Assembly: GCA_021815245.1 (NCBI GenBank)
Contig: JAKAHF010000230.1
Coordinates: forward strand, 1 to 5,088
DNA from: Actinomycetes bacterium
Lineage (GTDB): Bacteria > Actinomycetota > Thermoleophilia > RBG-16-64-13
Direction: 5' to 3'
DNA length: 5,088 nucleotides
Below, piece by piece: positions 1 through 5,088 of the stretch; the first letter of the stretch is position 1, and each line of letters opens with the position of its first letter. Under the pieces are notes generated by a model, which saw only the letters and a list, made by a program, of their open reading frames with translations, ran no database searches and had not been told where the DNA came from. A program made the position numbers and the translations under genes.

Positions 1-1420
1 GGAGGTTAACCAGGCGTGGCTGGACATGCACGGGTACGAGTCGGCCGACGGAGTGGTCGGACGGCATTTCTCGCTGGCTCAGGTCGAAGACGACCTGCCC
101 GCCGCCCAACGCATCGTCGACGATCTGTTCGCGGGAGGCTTTGTTCCAGACGGCGAATTCTCTCACCGACGCCGCGATGGCACTATCGGATATCACACAT
201 TCGCCTTGAGCCGCATCTTCGAGGCGGGGGAGGTGGTCGGACTCGAAGGATTCCTGATCGACACGACCGCGCTCAGGCAGGCCGAGTCTCAGTACCACAC
301 GCTCTTCACCGAGATGCTCGACGGTTGCGCCTTGCACGAGATCATCTGCGACGAGCAGGGCGACCCGATCGACTACCGGTTCATCGCCGTCAATCCCGCC
401 TTTGAACGCATGACCGGACTTCGAGCTGAAGACATCGTCGGCCAGAACGTCATGACCGTACTGCCGAGCACCGAACGTCACTGGGTCGAGACCTACGGAA
501 ACGTGGCGCTGACCGGAGCGCCGGCGTCTTTCGAGAGCTATCACGCCGGCCTCGACAAGCACTTCCAGGTCACGGCCTTTCAGCCCGCCCGCGGCCAGTT
601 CGCGTGCATCTTCGTCGACATCACAAACCAGAAGCGCGCCAACGAGCAGATTCTTCAACTCCACCGAGAGCTGACCTTGCACGCTGAGGAGCTGGAGGTC
701 CGGGTTGAACAGCGTACCGCGCAGCTATCCGAAGCCAATCGCTCGCTCGAATCGTTCGTGTACTCCGTGTCGCATGACCTGCGTGCCCCCCTGCGGGCAA
801 TCAGCGGCTTCGCCGACATTATCGCCCGGCGTCATGCCGATTGCCTTGACGAAGAAGCACGGCACTACTTCGACAACATCCTGAAAGCGTCCGCCCGAAT
901 GGGCGACCTTATCACCGAGTTGCTGTCGTATTCCCGGTTGGGCAAGGGAGCCAAACCCCTCGAGGTGATCGCCCTCGCGCCGCTGTTTGAAGAAATCGTT
1001 GGCCAATTCAGGGCCAAACAGCTCGAGACCGGCGCCAAGATCACTCTCGAGCCCGAGCTCCCCTCGGTCATGGGGAACAAGAGTCTCTTGTGGGAGATCT
1101 TCTCCAACCTCTTCGACAATGCTCTGACCTACCGGCGGAACGACGTGCCGCTGCGTGTCGGAGTCAACGCATCACGAGATGGCGACTGGGTCGTCGTTCG
1201 CGTGTCAGACAACGGCATAGGTATCGCTCCCCAATTTCACGAGAAGGTCTTCGACATCTTCCAACGCCTGCACAGCCAAGACGACCGCCCCGGAACCGGG
1301 ATCGGACTCGCCGTGGTGAGAAAGGCCAGTGAGTTGATGGGGGGTAGCGCCGGGGTGGAGTCGACCCCTGGCGAGGGAAGTCAGTTCTGGGTCAGGCTGC
1401 AGTCGCCCGGCGCCCGTTGA
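1..1420 (+). CDS. PAS-PAS sensor histidine kinase, phytochrome-kinase-like (5' end outside window)
   Basis: Partial gene. The frame is already open at nt 2 and reads VNQAWLDMHGY, the middle of a PAS fold, so the true start is upstream and the ATG at nt 26 is internal. Residues are counted from the codon at nt 2 (472 visible). Residues 1-92 are the end of one PAS domain. Residues 96-210 are a second PAS domain (DYRFIAVNPAFERMTGL, ending FVDITNQKRA). Residues 211-250 form a helical, probably coiled-coil linker. HisKA follows, with H-box SVSHDLRAPLRAI and phospho-acceptor His258. The HATPase_c domain has N-box Asn373, G1 DNGIGI (Asp403), F-box VFDIFQRL and G2 GTGIGL. All residues needed for autophosphorylation are present. 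No membrane segment is visible, so this part is cytosolic. By family, such kinases pair with Rcp1-type receivers, and one is encoded 17 nt downstream. The PAS ligands cannot be named; no LOV cysteine motif is seen. Confidence 0.95.
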   Translation, partial: EVNQAWLDMHGYESADGVVGRHFSLAQVEDDLPAAQRIVDDLFAGGFVPDGEFSHRRRDGTIGYHTFALSRIFEAGEVVGLEGFLIDTTALRQAESQYHTLFTEMLDGCALHEIICDEQGDPIDYRFIAVNPAFERMTGLRAEDIVGQNVMTVLPSTERHWVETYGNVALTGAPASFESYHAGLDKHFQVTAFQPARGQFACIFVDITNQKRANEQILQLHRELTLHAEELEVRVEQRTAQLSEANRSLESFVYSVSHDLRAPLRAISGFADIIARRHADCLDEEARHYFDNILKASARMGDLITELLSYSRLGKGAKPLEVIALAPLFEEIVGQFRAKQLETGAKITLEPELPSVMGNKSLLWEIFSNLFDNALTYRRNDVPLRVGVNASRDGDWVVVRVSDNGIGIAPQFHEKVFDIFQRLHSQDDRPGTGIGLAVVRKASELMGGSAGVESTPGEGSQFWVRLQSPGAR

Positions 1421-1424
1421 ACCG

Positions 1425-1431
1425 AAAGGAG
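1425..1431 (+). promoter_or_regulatory. Shine-Dalgarno AAAGGAG that fixes the receiver-gene start
   Basis: AAAGGAG lies 6 nt upstream of GTG at 1438-1440, which is ideal spacing. It would be inside the coding region if the TTG at 1417 were used and is 18 nt from the ATG at 1450. It therefore supports GTG 1438 as the start of the response regulator. Confidence 0.8.
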
Positions 1432-1437
1432 AACCGC

Positions 1438-1890
1438 GTGGAGACACGGATGAGGGAGAAAGCCATCATCTTGCTCGTGGAAGACAATCGCATGGATATC
1501 GAGTTGACCTTGGACGCCTTCCGTGAGGCCCGCCTGGAGAACGACATCAGGGTGGTCACGACGGGAGAGGCGGCCCTGGACTACCTTCTCGCTCGTGGCG
1601 ACTACAGCGATCGAGAAAACCACCCGATTCCCAGTCTGGTCCTGCTCGACCTGAAGCTACCGGGCATCAGCGGCATAGACGTCTTGAGGACGCTGAAGCA
1701 GACGCCGGTACTCAAGCGGCTTCCGGTCATCATCCTCACTTCCTCGAAAGAAGAGGCGGACCGCATCGCCGGATACGACTACGGGGTCAACAGCTACTTG
1801 GTCAAACCCATCTCGTTCCCCGGCTTTCTGGAGGTGGTCAAGACCATCTCGGAGTACTGGCTCACGCTCAACGTGGCCGCGCCGCTCTAG
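1438..1890 (+). CDS. Single-domain response regulator, Rcp1/CheY-like
   Basis: A 150-residue protein that is a receiver domain and nothing else. The GTG start is chosen from the AAAGGAG site 6 nt upstream. The acid pair is in LLVEDN (Glu15, Asp16), the phospho-acceptor is Asp71 in LLDLKLPGISG (nt 1648-1650), the switch Thr is Thr101 in ILTSS, and the conserved Lys is Lys123 in LVKP. The long segment between the second helix and the Asp strand (ALDYLLARGDYSDRENHPIP) and the C-terminal EYWL are typical of the Rcp1 family, the partners of cyanobacterial phytochrome-type kinases. Its length is normal for that family. It has no effector domain, so it acts by protein contact or as a phosphate carrier. 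It starts 17 nt after the upstream kinase, its likely phosphodonor. The hybrid kinase downstream lies in the same reading frame, separated by the TAG stop. The family assignment is firm; the partner is inferred from gene order. Confidence 0.95.
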   Translation: METRMREKAIILLVEDNRMDIELTLDAFREARLENDIRVVTTGEAALDYLLARGDYSDRENHPIPSLVLLDLKLPGISGIDVLRTLKQTPVLKRLPVIILTSSKEEADRIAGYDYGVNSYLVKPISFPGFLEVVKTISEYWLTLNVAAPL

Positions 1891-1914
1891 ACCGTGCGCA
1901 ACCCGACAAAGGCC

Positions 1915-4560
1915 ATGACCGGTACAGACAAGATCCGGGTGCTCTGTGTCGAGGACGAGGCTCTCGACAGGCAGCTGATACGGCACGCTCTCGAAAGGGA
2001 GTCCGCGGACTTCGAGGTGATAGAGGCCGTCAGCCGCGAATCGTTTCTGGAACGGCTTGCGCACTCGACCTTCGACGTGATTCTCACCGACTTCAACATC
2101 ATGGGCTTCGAGGGACTCGATGTCATTCACGAAGTGAAGGAACGAGGCCTGGACGCGCCGGTTATCGTGGTGACCGGCACCGGCTCCGAAGAGATCGCTG
2201 TGTCGGCGCTCAAGGAAGGGGCGGAGGACTATGTCATCAAGAGCCCGCACCACATCGCCCAGTTGCCTCAGACCATCGCCCGGGTTCTGGAGACAGCCAA
2301 GACCCGGCGGAAGCTGGCGGAGAGCGAGGCCAACATCCGCGCCCTGGTCGAGAACACCGCAGACGGGGTCTTGGTCGTCGACAAGGAGGGGACGATCCTC
2401 TTCTGCAATCCCGCGTCGGCACACCTACTGGGTACCGGCACGGGCGAACTGATCGGTACGCGATTCGCCCATGACTTCGCGAGCGGCCGGCGCCTCGAGA
2501 TCGACCTGCCCCGGAGGACCGGACAAGCCGGCACGGCAGAGATGGTGGTAGCCCACATCGTCTGGAACGGCGATGAGTGTCACATCGTGACTCTCCGTGA
2601 TACCACCGAGCGCCGGAACGCGGAGAACCAACTGCGTCGGAGCACCGAGCTCCTGAGCGAGACCGAGAAGACCGGCAAGATCGGAGGTTGGGCCTTCGAC
2701 GTCGAGACCCTGGCCCAGACCTGGACGGATGAGACGTTCCACATCCTTGAGATCGAACCCACTGAGGGCGAGCCGCAGGTCCCTGAGGGGCTGTCGTTCA
2801 TAGCCGACGACTCTCTGGCGATGGCCGAAGAGGCGGTGCGACGCGCCATCGAATTCGGAGAGCCCTACGACCAGGAATGGGAGATCGTCACTGCTCGTGG
2901 CAACAGACGCTGGGTGCATGCGGTGGCTCGGGTGCGTCAAGAAGACGGCAAGGTCAAGTCGGTGTCGGGATCGTTTCAGGACATAACCGAACGCAAGCAG
3001 GCCGAGCGGGCTCTGCGAGAGAGCGAAGACAGATACAGGGCCCTCGTCGACATGAGCCCCGACGCTGTTTTGGTCAACATGGAGGGAAAGTACGTCTACG
3101 CGAACCCGGCAGCTCACAGGCTCTACGGAACGGCATCGCCGAATGACCTCGTGGGTACGCGCGCGTTGGACCACATCCATCCGGACGATCGCGAGTTGGT
3201 GACCGCCCGAGTCGCGAAGCTCCGATCAGGGGAGCCGGTCGGTGCGCAGGAGATGCGGATCGTGCGCTTGGATGGCTCTTCCGTGTACGTGGAGGCTCTG
3301 GCGGGAAGTGTTGAATTCGATGGAAACGCTGCAATCCAAGTGTTGCTTCGCGATATTACCGACCGCAAGGAAGCCGAGAAGATGCTGCTCGAGAGAGACG
3401 AGCAGCTGCGACAATCCCAGAAGATGGAGGCGGTGGGACAGCTCGCCGGCGGTATCGCTCACGATTTCAACAACCTGCTCACGGCCATCATCGGATATAG
3501 CGAGATGCTCCTCCTCGACGCCGAGCGGCCGGAGGGAATCTCTGTGCTTTCCGGCGTACAAGAGATAAAGCGCGCCGCTGAACGAGCCGCCGCACTCACG
3601 CGACAGATTCTCGCCTTCTCTCGCCGGCAGGCGCTTCACTCCACGGTCGTCTCGTTGAACCGCATTCTCAACGACATGGAGCCCTTTCTCAGACGCACCC
3701 TCGGCGAGGACATCGACTTGACCACCCGGCCCGCTGCGGGGCTGGACGAGACGGAAGTGGATGTGAACCAGTTCGAACAGGTGCTCATGAACCTCGCCGT
3801 GAACGCTCGCGATGCGATGCCTTGTGGGGGAAGGCTCACCGTGGAGACCGCGAACGTGCTATTGGACGAGGACTACTGCCGCACTCACCTCGATGCTCTT
3901 CCCGGCAGCTACGTCATGCTTTCGGTGACCGACACCGGAACCGGGATGGACCAGGCCACGTTGTCGCGCATCTTCGAGCCCTTCTTCACGACGAAGGCGC
4001 CGGGTGCCGGGACCGGACTGGGTCTATCGACGGTCTACGGCATAGTCAAGCAGAGCGGCGGGAGCATCGACGTCTCCAGCGATCCGGGCAGAGGCACTAC
4101 ATTCGCCGTGTATCTGCCTCGGACTTTCGCGGTGGCCTCGGCGCCGGCCGGCGCTGTGCCCACCGATCACCCGAGTGACGGCACCGGGACCATACTCCTT
4201 GTCGAAGACGAGGACGCCATCAGGGACTTGGCGGCGCGCATCTTGGGCGGGATTGGCTACACGGTGCTAACCGCGTCGACAGCCGACGAAGGTTGCCGGA
4301 TTCTCTCCGAGATCGGCTGCTCCATCGACCTTCTCGTCACCGACATGGTCTTGCCCGGCGCTTTGCAGGGAGATGAGCTTGTGAGGTATTTACGAGGCGC
4401 CCGGCCCAGCGTACCCGTTTTGCGCATGTCCGGGTATCCCCACGGCTCGGTGCTGTTTGACGACCGATCGGATACTGCAGGCTTCTACCTGGAGAAGCCT
4501 TTCTCGCGCGATACTCTCGTGCGCAAAGTGCAGGAAGCACTCCGCAGCGGCCGCGTGTGA
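1915..4560 (+). CDS. Hybrid histidine kinase, REC-PAS-PAS-PAS-HisKA-HATPase-REC
   Basis: An 881-residue soluble hybrid kinase counted from ATG 1915. GTG 1894 would add 7 residues. Neither start has a well-placed Shine-Dalgarno (AAAGG lies only 2 nt before the ATG), so the choice is uncertain and translation may be coupled to the upstream gene. Domains: REC1, residues 7-125 (Asp59, Thr87, Lys109 in VIKSP); PAS1, 140-233, a compact form; PAS2, 247-360 ([21 protein letters not shown]_3-like); PAS3, 372-486. The PAS domains end in PAC-type motifs (RDTTERR, QDITERK, RDITDRK). HisKA has His516 in [12 protein letters not shown]. HATPase_c has Asn626/Asn630, Asp673 in [14 protein letters not shown] and [12 protein letters not shown]2, 759-878, has Glu764/Asp765, Asp810 and Lys861 in EKPF. 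The kinase core is of the NtrB-like type common in hybrids. No membrane segment is seen. REC1 probably lets another kinase control this one; REC2 passes phosphate onward or back. The signal is unknown. Confidence 0.95.
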   Translation: MTGTDKIRVLCVEDEALDRQLIRHALERESADFEVIEAVSRESFLERLAHSTFDVILTDFNIMGFEGLDVIHEVKERGLDAPVIVVTGTGSEEIAVSALKEGAEDYVIKSPHHIAQLPQTIARVLETAKTRRKLAESEANIRALVENTADGVLVVDKEGTILFCNPASAHLLGTGTGELIGTRFAHDFASGRRLEIDLPRRTGQAGTAEMVVAHIVWNGDECHIVTLRDTTERRNAENQLRRSTELLSETEKTGKIGGWAFDVETLAQTWTDETFHILEIEPTEGEPQVPEGLSFIADDSLAMAEEAVRRAIEFGEPYDQEWEIVTARGNRRWVHAVARVRQEDGKVKSVSGSFQDITERKQAERALRESEDRYRALVDMSPDAVLVNMEGKYVYANPAAHRLYGTASPNDLVGTRALDHIHPDDRELVTARVAKLRSGEPVGAQEMRIVRLDGSSVYVEALAGSVEFDGNAAIQVLLRDITDRKEAEKMLLERDEQLRQSQKMEAVGQLAGGIAHDFNNLLTAIIGYSEMLLLDAERPEGISVLSGVQEIKRAAERAAALTRQILAFSRRQALHSTVVSLNRILNDMEPFLRRTLGEDIDLTTRPAAGLDETEVDVNQFEQVLMNLAVNARDAMPCGGRLTVETANVLLDEDYCRTHLDALPGSYVMLSVTDTGTGMDQATLSRIFEPFFTTKAPGAGTGLGLSTVYGIVKQSGGSIDVSSDPGRGTTFAVYLPRTFAVASAPAGAVPTDHPSDGTGTILLVEDEDAIRDLAARILGGIGYTVLTASTADEGCRILSEIGCSIDLLVTDMVLPGALQGDELVRYLRGARPSVPVLRMSGYPHGSVLFDDRSDTAGFYLEKPFSRDTLVRKVQEALRSGRV

Positions 4561-4561
4561 A

Positions 4562-4615
4562 CGCACCGCCACCCGACCGCACCGCTGTGTGACGATCGGA
4601 TCGGGTGGCGGTGCG
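4562..4615. terminator. Perfect 15-bp inverted repeat between convergent genes, probable bidirectional terminator
   Basis: The left arm CGCACCGCCACCCGA (4562-4576) is the exact reverse complement of the right arm TCGGGTGGCGGTGCG (4601-4615), with a 24-nt loop. Three further pairs (CCG 4577-4579 with CGG 4597-4599) could form past a bulged A at 4600. The hairpin starts 2 nt after the hybrid-kinase stop and ends 7 nt before the sdhB stop codon. No T-tract follows in either direction, so it is not a canonical intrinsic terminator. U-less GC-rich hairpins at such sites are common in high-GC genomes. The pairing is seen directly; the terminator role is inferred from position. Confidence 0.7.
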
Positions 4616-4622
4616 ACGATGG

Positions 4623-5088
4623 CTACTTCGCCTTGCCGAACAGCTTCCGCCGCACGGCTGCCTTCTTGAGCCACTGGATGCCCTCGGTCGGGCTCAGCTC
4701 CTTCGGGCACGCCTCCTGGCAGTTCATGATGGTGTGGCAACGGTAGACGCCGCGCTCGTTGTTCCAGCGGGGCATACGCTCGCGATTGGCTTCATCGCGC
4801 GAGTCGACCTCGAAGCGGTAGGCCTTGAGCAGGGCTGCCGGGCCGAGGTAGTTCTCCTCGCCCCACACCGACGGGCAACTCGAGTAACACGAGCCGCAGA
4901 GGATACAGTCCACCGGCATGCTGAGCTTCTCGCGCTCGGCCGGCGACTGGATGATCTCCTTCTCGGGGTCGGGCGAGTTGCGGATGAGCCAGGGCATGAC
5001 GTACTCGTACTTGGCGAAGAAGTCGTCCATGTTGACGACCATGTCTTTGACCAAGGGCAGGTGCGGCATGGCCTCGACGGTCATGACG
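4623..5088 (-). CDS. sdhB: Succinate dehydrogenase/fumarate reductase iron-sulfur subunit, C-terminal part (5' end outside window)
   Basis: Partial gene: about 154 C-terminal residues of a protein usually near 240. It is the electron-carrying subunit of complex II, passing electrons between the flavoprotein subunit and the membrane quinone site. Counting from the Met codon at 5084-5082, PHLPLVKDMVVNMDDFF is the conserved join after the N-terminal [2Fe-2S] domain. Cys60, 63, 66 and 70 form CILCGSCYSSCP, and Cys116, 122 and 126 form CHTIMNCQEACPK. By family knowledge these seven Cys hold one [4Fe-4S] and one [3Fe-4S] cluster. YLGPAALLKAYRF and DSRDE are further family marks, and the His of CHTIMNC, near the quinone site, is kept. 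The Met at 5084 is not a credible start, because the frame stays open to the window edge and the ferredoxin domain must precede it. After CP the protein reads SVWG instead of the SxWW of E. coli and mitochondria. It ends in a basic tail, RRKLFGKAK. SDH and FRD cannot be told apart from this part. Confidence 0.93.
   Translation of the reverse strand, partial: VMTVEAMPHLPLVKDMVVNMDDFFAKYEYVMPWLIRNSPDPEKEIIQSPAEREKLSMPVDCILCGSCYSSCPSVWGEENYLGPAALLKAYRFEVDSRDEANRERMPRWNNERGVYRCHTIMNCQEACPKELSPTEGIQWLKKAAVRRKLFGKAK

Noticed and set aside
26..28. ATG at nt 26 as the start of the first kinase
   Set aside because: The eight in-frame codons before it (EVNQAWLD) belong to the same PAS motif, so the gene starts upstream of the window.
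16..405. 129-residue Arg-rich + strand frame
   Set aside because: It overlaps the PAS domains of the first kinase in another frame and has the Arg-rich make-up typical of out-of-frame GC-rich DNA.
1417..1437. TTG at 1417 as the start of the free receiver, overlapping the kinase stop
   Set aside because: The AAAGGAG site at 1425-1431 would then lie inside the gene. GTG 1438 has ideal spacing to it, and the receiver fold needs no extra N-terminal residues.
1657..3180. Two long abutting open frames on the - strand (1657-2424 and 2425-3180), about 250 residues each
   Set aside because: They lie fully antisense to the receiver and hybrid kinase genes, whose domains are unmistakable. Their translations show no recognisable domain and no start signal. 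Long antisense frames are expected opposite GC-rich coding sequence.
2230..3400. Possible light- or haem-sensing PAS domains in the hybrid kinase
   Set aside because: No LOV-type cysteine motif or clear haem-ligand His pattern is visible in the three PAS domains, so no cofactor can be assigned.
3226..3639. 137-residue open frame on the - strand
   Set aside because: It is antisense to the PAS3/HisKA part of the hybrid kinase, with no recognisable motif; a composition shadow.
5082..5084. Met codon at 5084-5082 (- strand) as the start of sdhB
   Set aside because: The frame is open to the window edge, and the sequence there matches the middle of SdhB, after the [2Fe-2S] domain.

Overview
The window comes from a bacterial chromosome that is GC-rich by eye. 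It carries a three-gene two-component signalling operon on the + strand. The 3' end of a succinate dehydrogenase/fumarate reductase iron-sulfur subunit gene faces it on the - strand. The SdhB-like protein belongs to the classic seven-cysteine group but has only one Trp where proteobacterial and mitochondrial proteins have a Trp pair. With the frequent GTG/TTG start candidates, this suggests a high-GC bacterium outside the Proteobacteria (for example Actinobacteriota or Chloroflexota). That placement is a weak inference and the sequence does not settle it.

Layout: (1) nt 1-1420 (+), the 3' part of a PAS-PAS histidine kinase of the phytochrome-like type, whose start lies upstream of the window; (2) nt 1438-1890 (+), a small stand-alone receiver of the Rcp1/CheY type, with a strong Shine-Dalgarno before a GTG start; (3) nt 1915-4560 (+; GTG at 1894 is an alternative start), a large hybrid kinase with order REC-PAS-PAS-PAS-HisKA-HATPase-REC; (4) nt 4562-4615, a perfect 15-bp inverted repeat filling the gap between the convergent genes, probably a shared terminator; (5) nt 4623-5088 (-), the C-terminal 154 or so residues of SdhB, whose start lies beyond the right edge.

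The three signalling genes are tightly packed (gaps of 17 and 24 nt, or 3 nt with the alternative start) and are probably co-transcribed. Together they hold two transmitter cores (His at nt 773-775 and 3460-3462) and three receivers (Asp at nt 1648-1650, 2089-2091 and 4342-4344). No DNA-binding, GGDEF/EAL or other effector domain and no HPt domain is visible, so the final output must lie elsewhere. The conserved catalytic residues are present in both kinases and all three receivers, so the genes look functional. The two kinases differ at the position that sets phosphatase ability (HDLRA versus HDFNN), which suggests a division of labour.

I found no mobile element, CRISPR array, tRNA/rRNA or riboswitch. 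No promoter can be supported: both transcription units start outside the window. I see no previously undescribed system here. The window is a well-formed but recognisable phosphorelay cluster next to a respiratory gene, with some modest oddities listed as findings.
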